In this document: positions 11,884 to 22,985 of the stretch, piece after piece
How positions within the stretch are numbered: position 1 is the first letter of the stretch
Layout: every line of letters begins with the position of its first letter
Assembly: GCA_029953675.1 (NCBI GenBank)
Contig: JAMWBK010000001.1
Coordinates: 1,091,001 to 1,155,000, forward strand
Reading direction: 5' to 3'
From: Rhodosorus marinus
Taxonomy: Eukaryota > Rhodophyta > Stylonematophyceae > Stylonematales > Stylonemataceae
DNA: 64,000 bases
The notes under the pieces: generated by a model
What the model saw: only the letters and a program-made list of their open reading frames with translations
Told to the model about the DNA's origin: nothing
Databases searched by the model: none
Program-made: the position numbers and the translations under genes

Positions 11884-12161
11884 AAAACAATTTCTATTCT
11901 TATTGAAACTTTATATAAACAATATATATACGATTTCAGTAAATACACTGCTTTAACACGCCGAAGAGCTTTGCTCTCACCGCCAAACGACTATCTTGAT
12001 TCGGAGTACAGTGCCAACCCGCATTTCGCCTATCCATACGATGACAACTTTTCAAAAAACTAATGCTGTTTAAACTTTATGTAAACAAAATATCTGCGGA
12101 TTTCAGTAACCCTTTAAATTTCATGTCTCCAGTAACACCTTCAAACGAGTGGCTCGATTCG
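11884..12161 (+). repeat. Two units of an unclassified ~165-bp repeat
   Basis: Units begin near 11890 and 12055 and share AAACTTTATRTAAACAA, GATTTCAGTAA and CTTCAAACGA blocks. A third unit lies at about 20583-20745, on the other side of the copia element. The second unit is interrupted by the copia insertion at GATTCG. Confidence 0.7.
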
Positions 12162-12240
12162 AGTTTACCGGGAAGGCCATTCGGGATCATCCCTGGGGAG
12201 TACTGCGGTAGTCTGGGTATCTCCGTTCCACTTTGTTTGG

Positions 12241-13008
12241 ATGACGAACGTGCGTCCCCAGACCCCCTCTCGTGGTCAGGGCCGCGCGCCCGTCCACTAC
12301 CGCGATTTTCGCGACACCATGGCTTCCTCCCTTGGGGTCGCCCCGTCTGAATTCCTATATGTGGACTTCACGGGCCCTCATGCCTGTTTTCTTGTTACTG
12401 ACTCGGCTTACCAGTTCCTTCAATCGCTTGTAACCACCCCCGCGCCCCAGCGCTCTGCTCTGGCCAACATGATACTGACTCGTCCTCATGTCTCTTTGTT
12501 TGTCGAGTTCGATCGTTTTGACGCCGGCTGGGTTCCACCGTCGGCCTTGCAAAACCTGGATGCCTCGCAGGCTTCGGTTGTCGCGCTACACACTCATGCG
12601 GCGCGGCTCTCGCGCATACAGGCGAGCCTCTTCGCGCGTTTTCCTCCTCGCGGGGTCCTCCGCACCGCGCTAGAGGCCTTCCTCTCCACTGAGGCCACCC
12701 TGCTGGAAGCCCACCCTGCGTTTGACCTTCTGCCGCCGACTCTTGAGCACCCTTCCTCCCCTCGCCCTGTCTCCGAGGCTCGTGACACCGACATGGCAGA
12801 AGCACCATCGGCCTCTCCGAATCCGCTGGCTCTGGACACCCTCAGTCAAGACTCCGCTGCTGAAAACCCTGTGTCTACTTTCTTCAGGTCTTTTAGTTCC
12901 TTCGTGCGCCCTCCACGTAAGCGTCGTGCGGCTCCTGAGCCTCCCTCCGAGGCACCTCCTCCGGATATTCGATCTGCCTTCCCGACTGAGGGGAGGCCCG
13001 ATGTCTGA
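12241..13008 (+). CDS. Family A LINE ORF1 protein
   Basis: A 255-residue protein of unknown fold. Its N-terminus resembles family B ORF1: NVRPQTPSRGQ against NVRPQTTRGQ, followed by RDFRDTMASSLG against RDFRDTFAESLG. The C-terminal third is rich in Ser, Pro and Asp with a basic patch (PRKRRAAPEP). No CCHC knuckle is seen. In retrotransposons an ORF1 protein normally binds the element RNA; that role is inferred from position only. The stop overlaps the ORF2 start by 8 nt (13001-13008, ATGTCTGA), which suggests coupled re-initiation. The frame is intact. Confidence 0.75.
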   Translation: MTNVRPQTPSRGQGRAPVHYRDFRDTMASSLGVAPSEFLYVDFTGPHACFLVTDSAYQFLQSLVTTPAPQRSALANMILTRPHVSLFVEFDRFDAGWVPPSALQNLDASQASVVALHTHAARLSRIQASLFARFPPRGVLRTALEAFLSTEATLLEAHPAFDLLPPTLEHPSSPRPVSEARDTDMAEAPSASPNPLALDTLSQDSAAENPVSTFFRSFSSFVRPPRKRRAAPEPPSEAPPPDIRSAFPTEGRPDV

Positions 13009-16000
13009 GTCTTCCTCCTCCGCGTGCGTGTCGTCCCGGTTACCCCTGTTTACCAGTGACCGCTCAGCCTGGCATGAGCGTGTTCTCTCGTGGTTTTCGC
13101 ACCTTGTCGCCTCCTACCCGGACGGTTCCCTTCCCCTTTGTCGTCAGAGCACGGCCGTACGGCTCCCTCGTCGACTTCATAAGCCCCTAGGATTGGTGTT
13201 GGATTTTCTCTGGCAGCAGGTCGCCGCGAACCCTCACTGCTCTCTTCGCTGGGAACTCTTGTTCTTTTTCCCCGCCTCGTGCTCACATCCTCTACCGTCC
13301 CCCTCAACCCACATCCTCGCCGGGTCCACCCTCGCCGAAAACTGCAAATGTTCCTTTCCGGCGACTTTGAGGACCTCGAACGTCTTTATTTCGCTTCTCT
13401 CTCTTCCTTTTCTCCTAGTGCTTCCTCAGCTTTTAGGTCTTCTCGACAGAATCGGGCGCGTCACGCGGTGGCAGGCGGTGATCTGCGGCGGGCAGCCGGG
13501 ATCCTCCAGCAGCGGCAACCTGTGGTTCCATACTCCGATGATCTTTCTTCACCGTTCCGTTTGCTCTTTCCCTCGGAAGGCTCCCCTTGGGACTCCTCGT
13601 TTGAATCAGTGTTGGAAGAGTACCGCGCCGCGCCACATCCCAGTGCGCGGTTAGTGGTCAATCTGGAGGCGGTGCGTGAGTTGGTTCATGATGCTCCGAA
13701 GGGCCGTTCCCCAGGGCCCTCGGGGCTGCGGGTGGAATATCTCCGTTTCTTAAGTGATGAAGGTTTGAAGGCGTTGGCGTGGGTGGTCGAAGCGCTTGTG
13801 AATGGTGATCCCCTGTGTGAGTGTGCGTGGTTCTTGGTCGGGCGTTCGCAGTTGTGTCTGCTTTCGAAGCCCGGCCACACGGCCTCGAGCCCTGCTATTC
13901 GCCCTATTGGCCTGGTTGAGGTGGTCCGCAAATTGGCGGCGCGATGGTTAGTGAAAATCCTGATTCCCGAATCCCGCCGTTTCTTTGGGCACGTGCAGTT
14001 AGGCGTGGGCTATCGTGGTGGCTGTGAGTTGTTGTCTGTTTTACTCCGTTCGGAAATGGCGTACTCCCCAGATTCTGGGCTCCTCTCTGTAGATTTTACC
14101 AATGCGTTCAACCGCGTCTCTCGTCCGGCTCTCATGCACGTGGTGCGCGAAGTCTTCCCTGTAGGCTTTCCCTTTGTTAGTAGACTTTATTCTCCGCTTG
14201 GTCGTGGGGCTACCTATGACACCCTTGGCGCTTCCTCACACACGTTTGCGGCGCGCACAGGGGTACAACAGGGTGATCCCTTGTCCCCTTTCCTACATGC
14301 CTGTGGACTACAACTCGTCTTGCTTTGTCTTCGCTCCGAATTCCCGCAGGTTCGTACGGTTGCATACCACGACGGCGTGTGCCTCCTGGGGCCCCCTGAT
14401 ACTCTAGCACTCGCTTATGATCGTCTCCGCTCCTTGGCTTCGCGGGTTGACCTGGAGGTTAATCATCACAAATCGTTCTACTGGGGAGGTGTAGCTGCAC
14501 AAGAGCAGCAAGTACCTGCGTCGTTCCAGGATATTTGGAGACCGGATGGTTTTGTCCACTTAGGCATCCCCTACGGGTCGCCGTCCTTCGTTGAAGGCGA
14601 GTTGCTGCAGCTCCTCGGTAAGCACAGACAGCTGGTTGCAGAGCTTCGACGGCTACCTCCGGGCTTTCTCCAGTGCTCGTTGTTGCTGTTTCGGTATTGT
14701 TGCAGTCAGCGGTTAACCTATTGGCTTCGCTCACTTCCAACTCATTGGGGCCGGTGGTTGGCCACTCGTGCGGATGCTGAAAGTTTCCGTGACCTGGGGT
14801 ATTTTCTCGATGAAGAGCTGAGCGCTCTGCCGCGACCCACCTGTGATGTTGTGCGCGCCCAGGTAGGCCTCCCATTGCGATTGGGGGGACTGGGCCTCTG
14901 CAATCGTGTTGTGGTCCAACCTGCAGCCGCAGTAGGGGCCTGGGGAACCGCACTTCCCACTTTGAGCAGCTTGGGTATCTCGAAGTTCCGCAATTTGATG
15001 GCGAGCCTCTCGCGGGGTGTCTTGCTTCCCAGCGTACCGGAAAGCGCCCAAGACTTGTTTCTGGAGCTCCAAACAGCCCTGAATTCCTGTACTAGTCTCC
15101 CCGAAACCGTTCAGCCCCGTCTTCCTGACTGGCGAGCTGTATTTGACCGCTCTCGAGGCTCCGCCCCGGGGATTCGTCCTGCGCCTGAACCTGTTCTAGG
15201 GGAGATTGACCCAGTGGTTGCCGCAGAAGAAGAAGTTCCAGTTGATCCTCCTGATGATTCCCGCGCTGGGAGCCGAGCTCAAGCACGCACGGATGCGCTG
15301 CAAAATATCCTTTCTTGGGACTTGCACCGTGCTGCATATGGCCGACTCCTCGCGCAGATGGTCTCATCTTCTCGCGCTCGCGCCCGCCTACGTAGTCTTG
15401 GAGGGGTTCTTAGCTCTCAGTGGCTCATGACCGTACCAGCCTTTCCGCCACTCACACTGTCGGATTTCGAAGTGCGTACTTCACTGCGCTTATACCTCGG
15501 CTTACAGCAGCCCCCTTGGCCGTACGAGATGGGTTCGTCGTGCCCTCTCTGCTCTCAGACTGAAGACAACGCAGATTTTGGCGCCCACCTGCTCGCTAGT
15601 TGCCCGGCGGTGAAAGGTGCTCGAACCCGCCGCCACACACGGATCTTGAACCTGTTATACCGGGAACTTCGGCCTATAGTCCGGCAAGCCGGTCTGGAAA
15701 TCGAACGTGAGAAACCTTTACCCGTCGCGGACTTTCAAAATGATGAACGCCGTGTAGCCGACCTGGTGATCACCTGTGACGACAGCCGCCGTACCACATA
15801 CGTTGATCTTGCTGTTCCTAACCCTCAAGCTAGTCGTTATCTCCCGGCTGCGGGGGAGCGCCGTGGATCTGCCGCCGCCAGCATGAGACGCCGCAAAGAG
15901 ATCAAATACGCGGGGGCTTTGTCTTCCCCTGGTGTTCGTGCTTCGGCACTAGCACATCGCTTGGTACCCCTGATCATTGAGTGCTTTGGGTTCATGGACT

Positions 16001-16140
16001 CTGTTGGTTCTCGCTGGCTTCGGGAGTTGTTCCGCGAACGCCCTGACCGTCTTCAATCGTTGTTTACCCGCTTAAGTTTCCTGCTGTGGCGCATGAATGC
16101 CGCTTTGATGTTGGAGGCGCGAGTACTTCGCCGCGCTTAG
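13001..16140 (+). pseudogene. Family A LINE ORF2: reverse transcriptase plus restriction-like endonuclease (one frameshift)
   Basis: The start ATG at 13001 matches the family B ORF2 N-terminal region. A 1-nt indel near 13255-13270, in a T/C run, shifts the frame; the rest is open to 16140. Reverse transcriptase motifs in order: GRSPGPSGLR, RPIGLVEVVRKL, VDFTNAF, QQGDPLSP and an active site reading YHDG where family B copies and the fragment at 25250 have YHDD, so the second catalytic Asp is lost here. A zinc finger (C-x2-C-x11-H-x4-C, near 15541-15603) and a PD-(D/E)xK-type endonuclease (VADLVITCDD, TYVDLAV, RRRKEIKY) follow. No apurinic endonuclease is present. Confidence 0.85.
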
Positions 16141-16422
16141 TCTTTTTTTCCCCTCGGGTTTTTTTTTTTTCAGCCTCCGATTAAACTATTCATTCATTCA
16201 TTCATTCAGTACAGCAGTATCGTAGATAGTTAGCAGATAACTGGTACGTAGTAGCGTAGACGATTGTATCGTGATTGAATTGGATAGTTCGTCCTCGTCG
16301 TATTACGGTGGACTACCCGATCGAGTACTTAATGAATTGTAGGTACTCAGGCACGTTAGGGATCAATAAAAGGGGGTAGCGGTTCTTGGGGAAAATTTGG
16401 GGGGAGTCCAATTTTGTGAACA

Positions 16423-19400
16423 TGGTCTCAGCGCTCAGGCGATAGGTTATTTCTCTTTCTGAGTCGTTATGGCGAGGGAAGAAAGAGAGCGTGGCGGTTT
16501 GCCAAGGGGGCTGAGGATGCCTGAACCCTTCTCGGGAAGAGAAGGGAACAGGTCGGCGTTCGGCCTATGGAAGTTTCAGATGCTCGCGTACCTGAACTTC
16601 CACGGCTACACAGGTGTCATCGCGGGGAATGAGGGGTAGACGTTAACTCAACGGGGGCCAGGTTTGTGATGGCGGTCCTTTCATCCACGCTGCAGGGCCC
16701 AGCACTTGACCTTGCGATGGGGAAGGCACAACTGGACCCCAGGCGGTCTTGGCTTAGCCTCCTGGATCGGAACGATTCCAGGAAGGGGGAATCTGCCGAT
16801 GCTGTCTGGACAAAGCTCTACCACAGACGCCTACGGCCGGCAGAGTCCATGAGCGATCTCATTCACTATTTCGAGGATGAGTTCGCAGAGATCACGGAGA
16901 TCACGCGGGAGGAGCCCAGAGAAGCCGAGAAGATGCGTATTCTGAGGAGCGCCCTGGAAGGGTCACAGCCCTAGGAGTTCATCCACCTGCATTGGCGACC
17001 CTCGAATCCACTCACGTAGGAGAACACAGTAAGGGAGCTGGGGAGCTATTCGAGGGTGATGGGGCTCGACAGCAGGGGCAGAGACAAACCCCGGAAGACG
17101 AGGGCCTTGACGGCACAGGTTGGGGAGAGGCCGACCTGCTGGAGATGCGGGAAGGAGGGACACTTCAGGAGGGAATGCCTCCAGGGAAGGCGGCAATTTT
17201 TAGCAGCGATTTCGGTGCGAAAGTAACTTCACCCTGTCGAGAGTAACTTCTCGCTCGACCGCGGCTGCACCAACCACGTCAGTAACGAGCGGTGATACTT
17301 CCAAGTCTACAAGGAAATCGAGCAAACCCCAATATGTTTCGGGACTAAACGTGTTGTACGAATATACTTCGGGACTAGTCGAGTTGTTCCCGACGTATAT
17401 TGGGGTTTGCTCGATTTATTTGCAGACGTGGAAATATCGCCGCTCGGTACAGACGTGGTCGGTGCAGCCGCTGTCGCGCAAGATGCTCCTCTCGACAGGG
17501 TGAAGTTGCTCGATTTCTTTGTAGACGTGGAAGTATCGCTGCTCGTTATAGACGCGGTCGGTGCAGCCGCTGTCGAGCAAACGTTACTCTCGACAGGGTG
17601 AGGTTGCTTTCGCACCGGACTCGCTGCAACAAACTTCCGCCTTCCCTGAGGGCACTCCCTCTTGAAGTGTCCCTCCTGCCCGCACCTCCAGCATGTCGGC
17701 CTCACCCCAACCTGTGCCGACAGCAGGGGGAGAGCCAAACCCCAGAAGACGAGACCTTGCCGGCACAGGTTGGGGTGAGTCCCGCCGCTGGAGGTGCGGG
17801 CAGGATTGACACTTCAAGAGGGAGTGCCCTCAGGGAAGGCGGAAGTTTGTTGCAGCGAGTCCGGTGCGAAGGCAATCTCACCCTGCCGAGAGCAACGTTT
17901 GCTCGACAGCGGCTTCACCGACCACGTCTATAACGAGCAGCGATACTTCCTCGTCTACAAAGAAATCGAGCAAACCTCTTTGGCGTCCTAGCCAGACGTG
18001 GACTAGTTGACGTGGAAGAGAGAGGAGCCGGTTGCAGCGATTGCAGAAAGGCCAAAACAACGGCAAGCACCGTGCAGCAACCCCTCCGGCATAGGGAGGA
18101 CCCTGGGGATACTCTACACAAGGATATTTCGTGGTCCGTTCCCTGCTGGTATGCGAAAGGAGAAATACCCTGCAGTGTGCGTCGATGAGGCGACGAGCTG
18201 CGTCTCGCTTTTCGCTCTTACGAAGAAGAGCAGGTGCATGAGGCAATGAGGAAAGTAATCATGACCTTCCAAACCCAGTACGGCCCAAGGGCGAGGAAGA
18301 TTAAGTCGGATGGGGCGAAATGCGCCGAAGTGATGCTGAAAAGCCTCGGGGTACGTTGGGATCCCTCCGCTCCATACACTCCAGCGAGTAATGGCATTTC
18401 GGAGAACGTGGTTAGGACAGCAACCGAGAGGTTCCGGGCGTGAGTCCTGGCGAGCGCGCCACCAACATGCTTCTGGCCCGAGGCACTACCGACAGTAGGG
18501 AAGGGCCTGAACTTGACACCGCGTAAGTCCCTAAAATTGAAAAACACCACTTGAGCTCGTGACGAAGAAGGCTCCGGACGTCTGGGGGATGAGGGTCTTC
18601 GGGTGCCACGTCGAGTATAAGCGTGCGGAACCTGGCAAGTTAGCCACGCTTGACTCAAGGATTGACAGCGGCGTCCATATGCATGTGAGCGAGTCAAAGG
18701 TCGCTAGAGTATACAGACCTGCGCGGAAGGATTTCGTACACGTTCGACACTTCAACACGGATGAGGATCAATATCCGGCGACAGATATCGATCTTTCCTG
18801 AATAATGACCCATGCAAAGATGTAGAGGACAGAGCTATCGGCGTACATCTAACGCAAAGGAGACTCATTCTAGGATGTTGAAATCCCGAAAAATTGGGAA
18901 GAGGCGAGGCGTACACCGTACGCAGAGGATTGGAGATGAGCTGCCGCGGAGGAGCTCGGCTCGCTACGATCAAACAATACTTGGAGCCTCATTCGTAGGT
19001 CAGAGGTGTCGAGAGGAAACAAAATCCTACAATCGCGGATCGTGGTTCAAATGCAGCGAGTTCTGGACGGGTCTGTCCAACGCTTCAAGGCTGGATGAAT
19101 TTAGCACGAGCCACTTTAAAGCGCGACCTTACGAACCATGGGTTCGAGCCTACGAGGTCTGACGGATGCGTCTTCAGGCGGAACCTTACGATCGTCCCTG
19201 TCTACGTCGACGATCTGTTGGTGATCGGTAGAAAGGCTGACGGAGCGGATGCGAAGAGGGTGCTCAACGAACTGTATGAAATGAAGTTCCTTGGTGCGGT
19301 CGATGAATTTTTGGGCGTCATGATAGTGACGGATATGCCGAGGAAGTTTGTCTCCCTCAACCAGATCTTGTACTTGCAGGAGCTAATCCACTCCTGTGCC

Positions 19401-20221
19401 ATATCTGCTTGCCGGAAATTCAACGGACCGGAGACCAAGGAGCGCGCAGAGACTATTACAAGGAATCTGATGCCGGATTTACCTTACCAGGCGCTCGTAG
19501 GTTTTCTGCTCTACATTGGTACGAGAACCAGCCCGGACAATGCCTACGCTATGGGTAGGCAATGTCGGGGCGAGCGAGCGGCCCAGCTGGCGAGAAGATG
19601 AGTAGATACAGGGCAAGTGATTACGAACAGGCGAAAGGAATCGTCCGTACTTGCAAGGGACGCTTAACCACTCCTCATGTCTTGAGGATATTTCGTAATC
19701 TGGTAACATATCCGAATCTGATCACATCTACCAGATAGTCGGGTATAGCGATTCGGATTGGGCGGCTGATCAGGAGAGCAGACGGAGCAGTGGTATACTG
19801 ATAACTCTGAATGGTTCTGCGGTGAGCTACAGGTCATGGCGGCAACGTTCGGTGGCCCAACCGACGACAGAGGCAGAGAATCAGGCTCTGGGGGACATGA
19901 TGTCGATGCAACGGTGGCTGCAAGAACTTCTGGCCGAGTTGGGCATATGCGTGGATAAACCCTTGTTAGCCTATTCGGAAAACAACTCCTGCATATCTTG
20001 GGCAGGAGGTACAAGCAACACGATGTCCAGATATGTGCTGTGAAGCTACACGATTTCGAAGGAACGATGTGCGTCGGGAGAGGTTAAGTTGCAGTATCTC
20101 GGTACGCAGGAAATGGTAGCCGACATTTTTACAAAACCTCTGGAGCGAGTTCGTTTCGAACTGCTCCGCCCGAAGCTAGGGGTGTCCGAAATTAGAGGTA
20201 GGGAGTGATCTCGAGGAGGAG
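16423..20221 (+). pseudogene. Copia gag-pol remnants
   Basis: Broken reading frames follow the copia order. Gag is at about 16500-16974. A zinc knuckle CWRCGKEGHFRREC is near 17130. Protease-like pieces are near 17244 and 17905 (the latter LLDSGFTDHVYNE). The integrase core is at about 18190-18450 (KSDGAKC, APYTPASNGISENVVRTATE). The reverse transcriptase is at about 19095-19601 with YVDDLLVIG. RNase H is at 19740-20200 (YSDSDWAAD, TTEAENQAL, DIFTKPLE). A purine-rich stretch precedes the 3' LTR. Multiple stops and frame changes make it non-functional. Confidence 0.85.
17040..18000. repeat. Zinc knuckle/protease segment in three alternating orientations
   Basis: The knuckle-protease segment occurs at about 17060-17330 (+), 17400-17740 (-) and 17750-17990 (+), so 17304-17420 and 17640-17870 fold as inverted repeats. 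The minus copy also has an internal tandem duplication (about 17430-17580, ~70-bp unit). Confidence 0.8.
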
Positions 20222-20483
20222 TGTTGCCGGGAAGGCCATTCGGGATCATCCCTGGCGGGTACTGCGGTAGTAGAGCAGTATCGTAGGTAGTTAGTAGATA
20301 ACCGGTACGTAGTAGCGTGGATGATTATATCATGATTGAACTGGATCGTTCGTCCTCGTCGTACGACGGTGGACTGCCCGATCGAGTACTTAATGAATTG
20401 TAGGTACTCTAGGCTCGAACGGGATCAATGAGAAGGGGTGCTGGTTCTGGGGGAAAATTGGGGCTTGTCCAATTTTGTGTCTT
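20222..20483 (+). repeat. Copia 3' LTR
   Basis: 262 bp from TGTTGCCGGG to the target duplication. It matches the split 5' LTR. Its last bases (GTGTCTT) differ from the 5' LTR end (GTGAACA). Confidence 0.8.
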
Positions 20484-20489
20484 GATTCG

Positions 20490-21107
20490 GAGTACATGCG
20501 CGACCCGCTACCTTCCAAACCGTGTCTTGGTTCAGAGGTGCAGGACAAGCGTTCATTTCGCCTACCCCTAACTCCGAAACATAAAGGCTATTCTTATTTA
20601 AACTTTCTATAAACAAAAGATCTGTCGATTTCATCGCTGCTTTAACCCCTGCGATGCTTTGTCTGACACCTTCAAACGAGGATTTTGATTGGCTTGGGTT
20701 TTGATTAGGAGTACAGCTCACTTTAGAATCGAATGGTTTGAATCAAAGCCTATATTCTTTTTTTACGCTTTGTACGAACTTCTAACGACCTCAATGGATT
20801 TTGCGAGGAGAGCCAGTAGGGGAGCTCATGGCGCAAATTAAACCTTCATTCAATTTGCGAAACCAAACGGGTTTCCTTGGAATCTAAAACAATAGCTATC
20901 TGCATTTGGAATATGAGATTCTCATTCAGGCTCAGGGAGTTGAATGCAGGGACTGTGGCAGTGGCGCAGGTTGGGTAGTTCCAACATAACTAGGCTGGCT
21001 GTGGAGCATTATGAGGACGAAGGATGGAAGTATATGTTAGTGGTACCACCAATTGTATGGGCTTGATCCTCTTTTTCTGCTGAGTTTAGGATACGGAAGG
21101 CGTAGCG
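20490..21107. other. Repeat unit and upstream region of the RTX gene
   Basis: Contains the third copy of the 165-bp repeat (about 20583-20745). The rest shows no coding frame I can support. Confidence 0.5.
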
Positions 21108-22811
21108 ATGGCTGGTTTGCTTGAGCGATTGGCAGTGGTGCTTGCGGTATGGAGCATGGTGAGCGGAGCGGTGTTGATGCCTGTCGAGTCTATTGCACGG
21201 ATGGACAAGATTGGGACGTGTGCGGATGGAATCGGCTCTAATCAGAGTTCGAACTTTGAACAGTTCTGCACTACGATGAGGAGGGCTGGATCCCTGAGCC
21301 AGATTAAGTTCGTATCCATATGTTTTAGCCCGGTGCTTCGCAAAGGGGAGAGATGTCTCAAGGTCAGAGCCCGAAAGTTGCTCAGAACTTCGCAGGTACG
21401 TGAGACCCCAGTGGTTGTCAGCGTCGGTGTACATAAGAACTGCTCAAGTCTACCCTTGGGGAATGACCGCTTCAACGTCAAGCTGGAGCTCAAAAGTGAA
21501 ACCCAGGGCTTCGAGACCGATTCAGCCACCATATGCCCAACTGAAATCATGAGCGACGAGAGCTGCTGTGATAAAGATCTCTGCGTTGTCATGGACATCG
21601 AAACGACCCTTCGCCACATTTTCATAAGCGAGCTGGGAAGATGCAGAACCGAACTTTCCGGAGAGCATCTATGTCCCCAGAGAATGACTTGCCCCAATAT
21701 TATCCGTGGGACGAATGGGGACGACGTGCTCAGGGGAACCGACGAACAGGACATCATCTACGCGCTGGACGGGGACGATCTAGTCTATGGTTTAGGAGGG
21801 GACGATATTATTTACGGATCACAGGGGGACGACACAATCTTAGGAGGAGACGGTGATGACTACATCTCAGGTGGTCATGGGGATGACTTAGTTTTGGGAA
21901 ATAGGGGACGGGATAAGCTCCGAGGTGGCCGTGATAGCGATACTCTGAAAGGAGGACAAGGTAAGGACTATCTAGTAGATCGTAGAAAACCTATCACGAA
22001 TTTTGTGGACGGGATAGAATATATGGACCAAGCCGATGATGATGTACTTCTAGGAGGCGACGGGGACGACAAAATCGTCTCTGGAGCTGGAGAAGATACA
22101 ATTAAAGGCGGAAATGGGGATGATCTGATCGAGGACCTGGCGCAGTCCGTCTTTATAAACGGCCTCGAGTACAACCTTATCGCCGGAGGAAACGGAAACG
22201 ATTCTATTGACGCTCTCGGCACTGGGATGGTCATCACCGGCGGCGCTGGCGACGATGAGCTCCGCCAGATAGGATATGTCGGTAACTATTACGTGACTGT
22301 CACTTCAGTTGACAACAAGGTCGATTTGGGGGCTGGGGACGACTATGCAAGAATTCATTTAACTACTGATAGTACAATCAACCTTGGGGATGGGGATGAC
22401 TTCTACAGCGCGTTTAACGTCGGTGGCAATACGCTTGACGCGGGCGAGGGAGATGATTACGTTAGACAATCCTGGTATGATTCACCCTTCTACGATAAAC
22501 CCCTGTATGTGGATCTGGGACCAGGAAACGACAAACTGCAACACGCGGGTTCGGCTTATTCTATGCCGGGCTACTTCGAAGGAGGAGATGGTAGTGACGA
22601 GATGAATGTCAGTACGAGCGGCGGTACAGTGAACTCTGGAGATGCTGACGACCATATATATGTTTCGGGATTCGACGGAAGAACTCATGCCAGGCCGGGA
22701 GAAGTTCTTGCTGGGCCTGGAGATGACTACGTTAAGATTCGTCGTCCGGAAAACTACCCGTATAGTTTAGATCTTGGTGCTGGCGATAATACGCTTGTCA
22801 TTGGCAGCTGA
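21108..22811 (+). CDS. Secreted RTX-repeat protein with CC-type N-terminal domain
   Basis: A 567-residue single-exon gene. The start ATG at 21108 opens a signal peptide (hydrophobic residues 5-20, about LERLAVVLAVWSMVSGA). Residues about 35-197 form a Cys-containing domain with ICP at 142-144, a CC pair at 153-154, and C179, C189 and C195. From residue 198 there are many RTX-like nonapeptides of the GGxGxDxL class (GGDGDDYISG, LGNRGRDKLRG, LGAGDDYARI), which in known families bind Ca2+ and form a beta-roll. RTX arrays are common in secreted bacterial proteins and rare in eukaryotes. No lipase, protease or pore-forming domain is visible, so an extracellular structural or adhesive role is a guess. 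A degenerate copy of its 3' end follows at 22823. Confidence 0.88.
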   Translation: MAGLLERLAVVLAVWSMVSGAVLMPVESIARMDKIGTCADGIGSNQSSNFEQFCTTMRRAGSLSQIKFVSICFSPVLRKGERCLKVRARKLLRTSQVRETPVVVSVGVHKNCSSLPLGNDRFNVKLELKSETQGFETDSATICPTEIMSDESCCDKDLCVVMDIETTLRHIFISELGRCRTELSGEHLCPQRMTCPNIIRGTNGDDVLRGTDEQDIIYALDGDDLVYGLGGDDIIYGSQGDDTILGGDGDDYISGGHGDDLVLGNRGRDKLRGGRDSDTLKGGQGKDYLVDRRKPITNFVDGIEYMDQADDDVLLGGDGDDKIVSGAGEDTIKGGNGDDLIEDLAQSVFINGLEYNLIAGGNGNDSIDALGTGMVITGGAGDDELRQIGYVGNYYVTVTSVDNKVDLGAGDDYARIHLTTDSTINLGDGDDFYSAFNVGGNTLDAGEGDDYVRQSWYDSPFYDKPLYVDLGPGNDKLQHAGSAYSMPGYFEGGDGSDEMNVSTSGGTVNSGDADDHIYVSGFDGRTHARPGEVLAGPGDDYVKIRRPENYPYSLDLGAGDNTLVIGS

Positions 22812-22822
22812 TTGGTGAAGTG

Positions 22823-22985
22823 AGGCGCACAACTATGCTTCGGGATTGGACGGAAGAATGGATGCCAGTCAGGAAGAAGCTGTTACTGGGGCTGGAGATG
22901 ACTACGTTAAGGTTCGTCATCCGGAAAACTACTTTTTTATTTAGATCTTGGCCCTGGCGATAATACGCTTGTCAGTGTGAGCTGC
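22823..22985 (+). pseudogene. Degenerate tandem copy of the RTX gene 3' end
   Basis: Matches 22655-22811 closely (TTCGGGATTGGACGGAAGAA, GGAGATGACTACGTTAAG, GGCGATAATACGCTTGTCA), with small deletions and a stop in the codons for the Leu-Asp-Leu-Gly block. Confidence 0.85.

Larger units (their letters stand above)
12213..16207 (+). mobile_element. Family A LINE, nearly complete, inserted in the copia 5' LTR
   Basis: The LTR sequence breaks after CTGCGGTAGT at 12212 and resumes at AGTACAGCAG at 16208, a 3-bp apparent duplication. The element has ORF1, ORF2, a T-rich 3' region and an (ATTC)n tail. Its ORF1 reading continues in frame upstream of the ATG at 12241 with similarity to family B, so the copy is probably slightly 5'-truncated. 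Confidence 0.85.
12162..20483 (+). mobile_element. Decayed Ty1/copia LTR retrotransposon with a nested LINE
   Basis: The 5' LTR is 12162-12212 plus 16208-16422 and the 3' LTR is 20222-20483. Both share CCGGGAAGGCCATTCGGGAT and later ATCGAGTACTTAATGAATTG. The flanks carry a target duplication GATTCG at 12156-12161 and 20484-20489. A primer-binding-site-like TGGTCTCAGCGCTC follows the 5' LTR at 16423. Without the LINE the element is about 4.3 kb. All internal genes carry stops and frameshifts. Confidence 0.85.

Noticed and set aside
12213-16207. Family A LINE as an active element
   Set aside because: ORF2 has a frameshift near 13260 and the active site reads YHDG.
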